From NCBI RefSeq assembly GCF_014171595.1, contig NZ_CP050451.1, forward strand, positions 4,898,001 through 4,962,000: a stretch of 64,000 nucleotides of DNA, in the 5' to 3' direction. Origin of the DNA: Massilia sp. Se16.2.3 (GTDB lineage Bacteria; Pseudomonadota; Gammaproteobacteria; Burkholderiales; Burkholderiaceae_D). Under the pieces are notes generated by a model, which ran no database searches, was not told the origin of the DNA, and saw nothing but the letters and a program-made list of their open reading frames with translations. A program made the translations under genes and the position numbers. Positions 27,220-35,011 of this stretch are shown here, in pieces (position 1 is the stretch's first letter; each line of letters begins with the position of its first letter).

Positions 27220-27337
27220 TCGTCCACCTTGTTCATCCGTCCATTGTAGCCCCAGTTGGCGCACCCCGGGAAACGGTAGCGGAGCGTCGCCGCCGGACTC
27301 AGCCTCTCCTAAGAATGGCCGCCGTGGATGCCGTATC

Positions 27338-27979
27338 ATGCGCAGAATGACAAGTCCCAGACTGACAAGCCCGCCCTCGCCGCGCAGCCGGCTGCTGGCG
27401 CCCCTGCTCTACCTGGTGGCGCTGCTGCTGCTGGCCGAGCAATGGCTGTGGGAAGCGGGCAGCCGCTTCGGCGGGGCGCTTTCCGCCTGGCCGCCGCTGC
27501 GCGCGCTCGAGAACGCGGTGCGCGCCCTGCCGCCCTACTGGGCCCTGCTGATATTCGTGCTGCCCGGGCTGCTGCTGTTTCCGGTGAAGCTGCTGGCGCT
27601 GCTGGCCATCGCGCACGGGCACCCGGCCTGGGGCGTGATGGTGTTCGTCGCCGCCAAGCTGGGCGGCGCGGTGGTCGTCGCGCGCATCTACGTGCTGACG
27701 CTGCCGTCCTTGCTGGCGCTGGCCTGGTTCGCGCGGTGGCACAATCGCTTCATCATGTTCAAGGACCAGCTCATCGCCCGCCTGCGTGCCAGCGGCGCGT
27801 ACCGCCAGGTACGCCGCTCGGTATCGAACCTGCGCCATGCGCTGCGCCAGTTGCGCCGCAAGCTGCGCCCGTCCGTCCCCTTCGGCAGCCGCCATGCCAC
27901 GCGCAGCGCGCGCGCCCTGCGCCGTTTCGTCGCGCTCTGGCGGCGCCGGCGCAAACCGGCCGGGAGCGAACGACCATGA
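27338..27979 (+). CDS. Uncharacterised membrane protein
   Basis: About 213 residues. The N-terminal half has at least three hydrophobic segments (LLAPLLYLVALLLLAEQWLW, WALLIFVLPGLLLFPVKLLA, and AKLGGAVVVARIYVLTLPSL). The C-terminal 80 residues are strongly basic (many Arg) and likely cytoplasmic. I recognise no family of known function. The ATG at 27338 or at 27347 may be the start. The stop overlaps the following kinase start (ATGA), so it is probably part of that signalling operon. Confidence 0.65.
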   Translation: MRRMTSPRLTSPPSPRSRLLAPLLYLVALLLLAEQWLWEAGSRFGGALSAWPPLRALENAVRALPPYWALLIFVLPGLLLFPVKLLALLAIAHGHPAWGVMVFVAAKLGGAVVVARIYVLTLPSLLALAWFARWHNRFIMFKDQLIARLRASGAYRQVRRSVSNLRHALRQLRRKLRPSVPFGSRHATRSARALRRFVALWRRRRKPAGSERP

Positions 27980-29445
27980 GCACGACCGAGCCACTGATAC
28001 CGGGCCCGATGCGAATCGCCCCTGCCGAAATCTACCTGATCGATGCCGCCACGCTGTCCCCGGTCGACGTCAACGCCAGCGCGCGCCAGAACCTCGGCTA
28101 CGACGGCGCTGCCTTGCGCGGCCTGCCAGCGACCGATCTCATCCGGAGGTCGGCGACGGCGGCCTGGCGACGCTGGCTGCAGGATTGAAAGACGATATCG
28201 GCGAGGGGCGCTGCCTGCCGGTGCGCCTGCGCCGCGCCGACGGCAGCAGCTATCCGGCCCGGCTGACCTTCCTGCGCACCCAGCGCGAGGGCCGCTCGCT
28301 GCTGCTGGCGATCGGCGACGACCTGTCGCAGGACGAAGCCGTGTCGGCGGTCCTGGCCGCCTACCAGAAGCGCTTCGATGCGATCGTCAACCACACGCCC
28401 GGCCTGGTCTACCAGTTCGTGCTGGGCGCCGATGGCACCCATGCCTTCCCCTACCTGAGCGAGGGCTGCGCGCCGCTGCTGGGCGTGCAGCCCGCGCAAC
28501 TGCAGGCCGACCCGGACCTGTTCCTGCGCCTGCTGCTGCCGGAGGACCGCAAGGGCTACCTGGAAGCGATGGCGGTCTCGAAGATCAGCTTGTCTAGCTG
28601 GAACTGGGAAGGCCGGATCTGGATCGACGCCCGGAAAGACGTCAAGTGGATCAACCTGCGCGCCACGCCCCACGCCGCGCCCGGGGGCGCCGTCCAGTGG
28701 GACGGCATCATGACCAACATCACCGACAGCAAGACCGAGCAGCAGGACGTGCTGCGCTCGCGCGCGCGCCTGGCCGAGCTGACCGACCACATCGAACAGG
28801 TCAAGGAACAGGAGCGCACGCGCATCGCACGCGAAATCCATGACGACCTTGGCGGCAACCTCACCGCCATCAAGATGGCGCTGTCGATGCTGAGCAGCCG
28901 CCTGCCGCCCGAGCAGCCGCAATTGCTGGAAAAGGCCGCCTACCTCGACGACCTGGTCGACCGCACGATCGAGGCCGTGCACCGCATCTCGCTCGACCTG
29001 CGCCCGTCCACGCTCGACCTGGGCATCGTCGCCGCGCTCGAATGGCAGGCACGCGAGTTCGAGAAGGGCAGCGGCATCGCCTGCATCTTCCGCAGTGCCG
29101 AGCGCGAGATCGACCTCGACCCGGACCATGCCGCCGCCCTCTTCCGCATCTTCCGGGGAAGCGCTGACGAATGTCGCCAAGCACGCGGGCGCCACCCGCG
29201 TCACCGTCACCCTGAGACGCCAGCGCCAGCACCTGACGCTTTCGATCTGCGACAACGGCCGCGGCATTCTCCCGGCCGACCGCCTGAAACCGGCCTCCTT
29301 CGGCCTGCGCGGCATGAGCGAGCGCGCCCGTGCGCTGGGCGGCACGTTGGCCTTGTCGGCGGCGCCCGGAGGTGGCACGATGGTGACCATCAAGATCAGG
29401 CTGGCCCCGGCGCCGGCCAAGCGAAGCGAGCCCACCGTAGAATGA
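27976..29445 (+). CDS. NarX/DegS-type sensor histidine kinase with PAS domains (two compensating frame breaks)
   Basis: This is a soluble kinase of about 489 residues, with no membrane segment. The first 70 residues resemble a short PAS (AEIYLIDAATLSPVDVNASA). A second PAS begins at DAIVNHTPGLVYQFVLGADG. The HisKA_3 phosphoacceptor is ARIAREIHDDLGGNLTAIKM. The N-box is EALTNVAKHAGATRVTV and the G-boxes are DNGRGI and GLRGMSERARALGG. A base is missing near 28143 (after PATDLI) and one is extra near 29156 (FRIFRG to FREAL). Together they preserve length, which points to sequencing indels. The partner regulator follows with an ATGA overlap. Confidence 0.88.
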
Positions 29446-30089
29446 CCGACAAAGCCACCATCCGCGTATTCATTGCCGACGACCACGCGATCGTACGCGA
29501 AGGCCTGAAACAGATCCTCGCCGAACAGCGCGACATCGTCGTCGCCGGCGAAGCCGAGAATGGCGTCGATGCCATCAAGCTGTTCCGCAAGTCGCGCTGC
29601 CATGTGATGTTGCTCGACATCTCGATGCCGGACCGGAACGGCATCGACGTGCTCAAGCAGATCAAGCAGGAACGCCCGGAACTGGCCGTGCTGATGCTGT
29701 CCATGCACCGCGAGGACCAGTACGCGATCCGCGCATTGAAGGCGGGGGCCGCCGGTTATCTCACCAAGCAGAGCGCGCCGCGCGAACTCGTCACCGCGAT
29801 CCGGCAGGTGGCCGGCGGCCAGAAATACGTCAGCGCCACCCTGGCCCAGGCGCTGGCCGAGCAGGTCGGCAGCGACCACGAGGCACCGGTGCACGACAGC
29901 CTGTCGGACCGCGAATTCCAGACGCTGACGATGATCGCCTCGGGCAAGACCGTCAGCGAGATCGCACGCGAACTCTCGCTCTCGGTGAAAACCGTCAGCG
30001 AGTACCGCACGCGCCTGCTGGCGAAGATGGGCCTGAAGACCAGCGCGGAACTGACGCATTATGCAATCCGCAATCAACTGGTCGAATGA
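29442..30089 (+). CDS. NarL/FixJ-family response regulator
   Basis: The 215 residues comprise a receiver domain (IRVFIADDHAIVREGLKQIL; phospho-acceptor Asp in VMLLDISMPDRNGIDV; Lys in AGYLTKQSAP) and a LuxR-type helix-turn-helix (LSDREFQTLTMIASGKTVSE then IARELSLSVKTVSEYRTRLL). It is translationally coupled to the kinase. The target genes are not evident. A palindromic element follows three bases after the stop. Confidence 0.94.
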   Translation: MTDKATIRVFIADDHAIVREGLKQILAEQRDIVVAGEAENGVDAIKLFRKSRCHVMLLDISMPDRNGIDVLKQIKQERPELAVLMLSMHREDQYAIRALKAGAAGYLTKQSAPRELVTAIRQVAGGQKYVSATLAQALAEQVGSDHEAPVHDSLSDREFQTLTMIASGKTVSEIARELSLSVKTVSEYRTRLLAKMGLKTSAELTHYAIRNQLVE

Positions 30090-30091
30090 AC

Positions 30092-30188
30092 GAGCCTGAC
30101 AAGCCCTTCATGCCTGCGTTGCAGCGTCCTGCCGTACACTCGTACTGTCTGCGACGCTGCGCCCTGGCCTGAAGGCCTTGTCAGGCTC
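30092..30188. repeat. 97-bp palindromic element after the response regulator
   Basis: It starts GAGCCTGACAAG and ends CTTGTCAGGCTC. Its interior read in inverse (GACAGTACG...TGTACGGC...ACGCTGCAACGCAG) matches the rpoZ-spoT element at 16093. It is non-coding and may serve as the transcript's terminal hairpin. Confidence 0.8.
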
Positions 30189-30307
30189 TCTACACCGCAG
30201 AGCAGCCATGGCCGTAAGTACGCCGCTTTCCTCCCTCTGTTCGTGCGATTCGGCCAGGAAAATCTGCTTATCATTGCGATAAACAGAAAACAACTTTACG
30301 CTGCATC

Positions 30308-31885
30308 ATGTCCAATCCTAGCAATCCGTCCACTTCCAACCCGGTCGATATCGCCCGGGAAGCCTTCCGCCGCCTGGCGACGCGCCGCATCGCGCCCACG
30401 CCGGACGCCTATCGCGACATCTATAACGAGATCGCGGGGATTCCGAAACCTGCGCCGGTGCCCGCTGTCCCGGCAGCGGTCGGTCCTGCCGCCGAGGAAG
30501 TACTGGGCGAATTCGCCACGCAGTTGACCGAAACCCCGGGCGAGCTGGCCGACTACGGCCGCCGCCTGAACCGCGCGGTGAAAGCGCGCGACTGGGATGC
30601 CTACGCCAAGGCGCTGTCGCAGCTGGTGGAAAAGCACCTGCGGCGCGGCATTCCGCCCGGCGTCACCTATGGCATGGAAAGCAACGACACGCGCCTGTTG
30701 CGCGAGCTGCTCAGCCGTACCCTCGCGTTCGCCCTGGCCTCGCTGCTGGGCACCAACCCGAAACTGGCCGGCGAAGCGGAGTCGCTGGGCCAGGCGGTCA
30801 AGGTCGCGCACAGCGAAGCGGCGCTGCAGGAAATCGCCAGCCGCCTGAAGGAACTGTGCTTCCAGGTGGAACTGCACAGCGGCGACAGCGCCGAGCAGCA
30901 GGAGTTGCTGCTGCGCCTGTTCAAGCTGCTGCTGGAGAACGTCAGCGAACTGCTCGATGACGACAGCTGGATGCGCGGCCAGATCGACGCCGTGCAGGAA
31001 CTGATTTCCGGCCCGATCGACAGCCGCACGCTGGAAGACGCGACGCGCAGCCTGAAGGACGTGATCTACAAGCAGGGCCAGCTCAAGCACAACCTGTCGG
31101 ACATGAAGGCCACCGTCAAGAACATGATGATGACCTTCATCGACCGGCTCGGTTCGGTGGCGGCCTCGACCGGCGAATTCCACGACAAGCTGGGCGGCTT
31201 CTCCGACCGCATCCGCCATGCCGGCGACATCAATGAATTGAACACGGTGCTCGACGAGGTGCTGCGCGACACCAAGCAGGCCCAAGCCGAGGCGCTGGCC
31301 TCGCGCGACCGCATGCTGGCCGCCCACCGCGAAGTGCAGGAAGCCGAAAGCCGCATCAAGGAGCTGGAGGCGAAGCTGCAGCAGATGAGCGAACTGGTGC
31401 GCGAGGACCAGCTGACCGGCACCCTGAACCGGCGCGGCCTGGACGACGTGTTCGAGCGCGAAAGCGCGCGCGCCGACCGCCGCGGCACGCCCCTGTGCGC
31501 CGCCCTGCTCGACCTCGACAACTTCAAGCGCCTGAACGATACCTATGGCCACCTGGCCGGCGACAACGCGCTGCGTCACCTGGCCAAGGTGGCCAAGGCG
31601 ACCTTGCGCTCGATCGACGTGGTGGCCCGTTTCGGCGGCGAGGAATTCCTGATCATGCTGCCCGAGACCGCGGTCGAGGCGGCCGTGCAGACGATGGTGC
31701 GGCTGCAGCGCGAGCTGACCCGGCATTTCTTCATGCACGACAACGAGAAGCTCCTGATCACCTTCTCGGCCGGCGTCGCGCTGCGCCTGCCGAACGAGGA
31801 CCTGTCCAGCCTGATGGCGCGCGTCGACCGTGCCATGTACAAGGCCAAGCAGACCGGCAAGAACCGGGTCGAGGTAGCGAGCTGA
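30308..31885 (+). CDS. Diguanylate cyclase (GGDEF domain)
   Basis: The 525-residue protein is soluble and has a long N-terminal helical region (about residues 1-355) of no known sensory family, ending in a coiled coil (ASRDRMLAAHREVQEAESRI). The GGDEF domain follows from DQLTGTLNRRGLDDVFERES. The active-site loop is RFGGEEFLIML, a functional GGEEF variant. A degenerate rather than clear RxxD inhibitory site is seen upstream (RRGT region). It makes c-di-GMP, so it opposes motility. It converges on fliD with a shared terminator. Confidence 0.92.
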   Translation: MSNPSNPSTSNPVDIAREAFRRLATRRIAPTPDAYRDIYNEIAGIPKPAPVPAVPAAVGPAAEEVLGEFATQLTETPGELADYGRRLNRAVKARDWDAYAKALSQLVEKHLRRGIPPGVTYGMESNDTRLLRELLSRTLAFALASLLGTNPKLAGEAESLGQAVKVAHSEAALQEIASRLKELCFQVELHSGDSAEQQELLLRLFKLLLENVSELLDDDSWMRGQIDAVQELISGPIDSRTLEDATRSLKDVIYKQGQLKHNLSDMKATVKNMMMTFIDRLGSVAASTGEFHDKLGGFSDRIRHAGDINELNTVLDEVLRDTKQAQAEALASRDRMLAAHREVQEAESRIKELEAKLQQMSELVREDQLTGTLNRRGLDDVFERESARADRRGTPLCAALLDLDNFKRLNDTYGHLAGDNALRHLAKVAKATLRSIDVVARFGGEEFLIMLPETAVEAAVQTMVRLQRELTRHFFMHDNEKLLITFSAGVALRLPNEDLSSLMARVDRAMYKAKQTGKNRVEVAS

Positions 31886-31910
31886 TACGGCCCAGGTAGC
31901 CGGCCAAACG

Positions 31911-31939
31911 AAAATGCCCGCAAGCGCGGGCATTTTTTT
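31911..31939. terminator. Bidirectional terminator between the diguanylate cyclase and fliD
   Basis: The stem ATGCCCG/CGGGCAT has a CAAGCG loop, an A-run before it and a seven-T run after it. It serves both converging genes. Confidence 0.9.
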
Positions 31940-31976
31940 GTCCTGCCGTTTCTGCGCAGCCGCAGCCGCGCACCGG

Positions 31977-33329
31977 TCAATAACCGGAATTGGCCGCCAG
32001 CGCCGCCAGCTGCTGGGTCAGGTAGCTGTTCATGTTCTGCATGTTCGTCATCATCGTGTCGAGCGAGGTGAACTGGGCGCGGTAGCGCTTTTCGGTCTGT
32101 GCCAGTTGCAGTTCCATCCGGTCGGCGCTCTTGTTGATGCTCTCGATGCTGGCGTTCAGGCCGTCGGTGCGGTTCTTGAACAGGCCTTTCGAGCCCAGCA
32201 TGTCCTCGGTGACCTTGCTCAGGCGCGTGGCCACGCCGTCGGTGCCCGAGAACAGGGTCGAGACGCCGGTGAAATTGGTCTCCAGGGCAGCTTTCAGCTT
32301 GTCCGGCTTTTCCATTTTCAGGGTGCCGTCGCGCTGGAAGGCGATGCCGATGTCGGACAGGGTCGCCAGGCCGCCGGCGCCGCTCGCGCCCTTGCCGAGC
32401 TCGGCACGGATATTGGTGAGGATGGAACGCGCGCCGGCGTCGCCATTGAGCACGGCCCCGGTCTTGGTGGTGGCGTTGTAGGCCGTCTGCTTGTTCACCG
32501 CCGTGGCCAGGGTGTTGTAGGCATCGACGAAAGCGTTGATGTCCTTGGTGACATTGGTGGTGTCTTTTGCCAGGCTGATCTTTACCGGGCTGCCGACATT
32601 GGTCTGCGCCAGGTTCAGGGTCACGCCCTTGATCGCGTCGGTGACGGTGTTCGAAGCCTTCGAGACGGAGACGCTGTCGATCGTCATTTCCGCGTTCTGC
32701 GCCTTCTGCGACAGCGTCATGCTGCCGGCGGTGGTATCGAAGGCGGCCAGGCTGCCGCTGGCCTTGATGGTGACGCCGTTGTCCTTGCCGGTGTTGTTGC
32801 CGGTAATGACGAGGCGGTCGCTGGTGCCGTCGTTGAGGATGGTCGCGGTGACGCCGGCATTGGCCTTGTTGATGGCGGAAGACAGGCTGGCCAGGTTACC
32901 GTCGGCCAGGTCCAGCTTGGTGGTCTTGCCGCCAATGCTGATTTCCATCGCGCTGCCGGCGGCGGTGAAGGTGGTGTTGGCGGCCACGCCGCTCGACACC
33001 AGCTTGTCGCTTTGCGCCAGCTTGCTTACTTCGATGGCATAGCTGCCGGCGCTGGCGCCGCTGCCCTTGGCCACGCTCACGCCCACGGTCTCGCTCTTGC
33101 TCGAGGTGGCGGTCAGGGCCGCCAGGGCGTCGCCCGAGACGTTCTTGACGGCGGTCTGGAAGGCCGACACGGCACTTTTCAGCGTACCGAAAGCGGACAG
33201 CTTGGAACTGAAGCTGGCCTGTTTCGACTGCATGTTCGCCAGCGGCTGGCGCTCGACACCCATCAGGGACGAGACGAGACTGTCCACCGGCAGTCCGGAC
33301 AACATACCTGCACCACTAATCGTCGCCAT
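31977..33329 (-). CDS. fliD: Flagellar hook-associated protein 2 (filament cap)
   Basis: The 450-residue cap protein sits at the filament tip and guides flagellin polymerisation. The N-terminus (SGLPVDSLVSSLMGVERQPL) and C-terminal coiled coil (ASIESINKSADRMELQLAQT and RYRAQFTSLDTMMTNMQNMN) are characteristic, ending SYLTQQLAALAANSGY. It is transcribed with flaG and fliC on the minus strand, 38 bases after flaG. Confidence 0.95.
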   Translation of the reverse strand: MATISGAGMLSGLPVDSLVSSLMGVERQPLANMQSKQASFSSKLSAFGTLKSAVSAFQTAVKNVSGDALAALTATSSKSETVGVSVAKGSGASAGSYAIEVSKLAQSDKLVSSGVAANTTFTAAGSAMEISIGGKTTKLDLADGNLASLSSAINKANAGVTATILNDGTSDRLVITGNNTGKDNGVTIKASGSLAAFDTTAGSMTLSQKAQNAEMTIDSVSVSKASNTVTDAIKGVTLNLAQTNVGSPVKISLAKDTTNVTKDINAFVDAYNTLATAVNKQTAYNATTKTGAVLNGDAGARSILTNIRAELGKGASGAGGLATLSDIGIAFQRDGTLKMEKPDKLKAALETNFTGVSTLFSGTDGVATRLSKVTEDMLGSKGLFKNRTDGLNASIESINKSADRMELQLAQTEKRYRAQFTSLDTMMTNMQNMNSYLTQQLAALAANSGY

Positions 33330-33367
33330 GTGTTTCTCCCATCGGATTGGTCAGGGCGCGCCGCGCC

Positions 33368-33730
33368 TTACGCCTTGTCGCGCAACATTACGCCTTGCAT
33401 TTGCTCGATCGAGCGCCACAGCTTCAAGGCCTCGATCGTCGGGATCTGGCGCAGCACCTTGTCGGTCTGGGTGTCGACCACCTTGACCACGGTGCGGCCC
33501 GTGTCTTCGTCGATCGAGAAGCGCACGCCTTGCGACGCGGCCTGGGCTACCTTGTTGAGGTCGGCAACAGCATTGCCCAGCTCGATATGTTCGGCTTTCT
33601 TGCCGGCCTGGACCGGCATGCCGGGTGCGACCGCCGCCGGCGCGCCCGCTTTCGCCGCGCCATCGACAAGCGGCCGTGCGCTGTTGCCAGCGACGGCCGA
33701 AGGGTTTCCAGCATTTACAGGTTGCAGCAT
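33368..33730 (-). CDS. flaG: FlaG-family flagellar protein
   Basis: The 120 residues have a variable Ala/Pro-rich first half and the conserved FlaG domain at the end: QGVRFSIDEDTGRTVVKVVD then TQTDKVLRQIP. In other bacteria FlaG affects filament length. It lies between fliC and fliD, the standard order. Confidence 0.9.
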   Translation of the reverse strand: MLQPVNAGNPSAVAGNSARPLVDGAAKAGAPAAVAPGMPVQAGKKAEHIELGNAVADLNKVAQAASQGVRFSIDEDTGRTVVKVVDTQTDKVLRQIPTIEALKLWRSIEQMQGVMLRDKA

Positions 33731-33750
33731 CGGAACACCTCGTTATGAAT

Positions 33751-33779
33751 GACTATGCGGGGCCGTGCCCCGCATAGTC
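33751..33779. terminator. Hairpin between fliC and flaG
   Basis: GACTATGCGGGGC / GCCCCGCATAGTC is a near-perfect long dyad 38-66 bases after the fliC stop. The T-run is weak on the minus strand, so it may attenuate rather than end transcription, giving much more flagellin than flaG/fliD message. Confidence 0.6.
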
Positions 33780-33816
33780 ATCGTTCGAACCGGAACCGGT
33801 CGATTATACCGATCGA

Positions 33817-34638
33817 TTAGCCGCGCAGCAGGGACATCACGCTGTTCGGTGCCGAGTTGGCCTGGGCCAGCATCGCGGTACCGGCCTGCTGCAGGATCTG
33901 CGCACGGCTCAGCTTGCTGGTTTCCGAAGCGTAGTCGGTGTCGGTGATGCGGCTCTTTGCTGCCGACTGGTTCTCGACCGAGGTAGCCAGGTTGCTGATG
34001 GCGTAGCCCATGCGGTTCTGCGCGGTACCCAGCGAAGCGCGCTCGGTGTTCAGGGCCTTCAGGGCGCCGTCGATGGCGCTGATGGCGGCCGATGCGCTGG
34101 TCACGTCGCTGACGGCGACAGCCGTCGATTGCAGGCCGGCGTAGGCGGTGTTGGCGCCGAAGCTGACGGTGATCTTCTGGCCCGAGTCGGCGCCGACCTG
34201 GATGTCCTTCGACACGGCGGTCGCGGTCAGCAGGGCATTACCGTTGAACTTGGTGTCCGAAGCGATACGGCCGATTTCGGTGTTCAGTGCCTTGATTTCG
34301 GTGTCGATGTTCGACCATTCTTCGGTGCCGTTCGTGGCGTTCGCGCCCTGGACAGCCAGTTCACGCATACGCTGCAGTGCGTCCGAGATGTTCGACAGTG
34401 CGCCGTCGGCGGTCTGCATCATCGAGATGCCGTCGTTGGCGTTACGGGAAGCTTGCGACATGCCGCGGATCTGGGAATCCATCTTCGTGGCGATCGACAT
34501 GCCGGCAGCGTCGTCCTTGGCGCTGTTGACGCGCAGGCCCGACGACAGGCGTTGCATCGAGGTGGACAGTTCGTTGGACGACTTGTTGATGTTGCGTTGT
34601 GCGTTCAGCGAGGACAGGTTGGTATTGATCGTCGACAT
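33817..34638 (-). CDS. fliC: Flagellin
   Basis: The filament subunit has 273 residues with both conserved ends: STINTNLSSLNAQRNINKSS at the start and a C-terminus finishing AMLAQANSAPNSVMSLLRG. It is short because the surface-exposed central domain is almost absent. The upstream ATG at 34644 is only one base from the GGAG ribosome site. The ATG at 34638 has seven-base spacing and gives the canonical MSTIN start, so it is chosen. A sigma-28 promoter lies about 100 bases upstream. The N-terminal NANDGISMMQTADGALSNIS segment is the TLR5-recognised region of the family. Confidence 0.97.
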   Translation of the reverse strand: MSTINTNLSSLNAQRNINKSSNELSTSMQRLSSGLRVNSAKDDAAGMSIATKMDSQIRGMSQASRNANDGISMMQTADGALSNISDALQRMRELAVQGANATNGTEEWSNIDTEIKALNTEIGRIASDTKFNGNALLTATAVSKDIQVGADSGQKITVSFGANTAYAGLQSTAVAVSDVTSASAAISAIDGALKALNTERASLGTAQNRMGYAISNLATSVENQSAAKSRITDTDYASETSKLSRAQILQQAGTAMLAQANSAPNSVMSLLRG

Positions 34639-34734
34639 GGTCATTCTCCAGTGGGCAGTTCGGTGTTAGTGCTGCTATCAGGGTTTGGTTGATTTCTTGC
34701 GTCGCGTTTTTCGTTTCCCGCTCGCTTGTATTCT

Positions 34735-34761
34735 TTAACGGAACCCCTTGCAAAACCTTGA
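34735..34761 (-). promoter_or_regulatory. Sigma-28 (FliA) promoter of fliC
   Basis: On the minus strand TCAAGGTT (-35) and TCCGTTAA (-10) are separated by exactly 11 bases. They match TAAAGTTT-N11-GCCGATAA at six of eight positions each. The same layout precedes fliS. Confidence 0.8.
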
Positions 34762-35011
34762 GGAATTTCTTCAAAAAATTTTTTGTGAGCAATTTTGCAT
34801 CGGAACCGCGACTGCTGACTTCTCTGATGCAACAGGCCTGTTCACGGCAGCGCCAGAGAAATATTTAGCGGCAATTTCCCCTTTTGTTCTTCCCTTGCCC
34901 CTTGGCACTGTCGAACTACACTGTGGCCTACCCTGCGGATACTGCCGCATCGAACCCGTACGCACGCCGAGCTCCTGTCGGAGGGGCGTACCCAGCGAAA
35001 GCCCGTCTTAT

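Noticed and set aside
28098..30077. Minus-strand frame of 659 codons opposite the two-component genes
   Set aside because: Antisense shadow of the histidine kinase and response regulator; no domain content of its own.
30296..31933. Minus-strand frame of 545 codons opposite the diguanylate cyclase
   Set aside because: It is the antisense shadow of a clear GGDEF gene in high-GC DNA, with low-complexity His/Gln/Arg-rich translation.
34748..35011. Extended N-terminus of the TPR-glycosyltransferase
   Set aside because: The extension crosses the fliC promoter region and has no TPR pattern. The ATG at 35012 begins the repeats.
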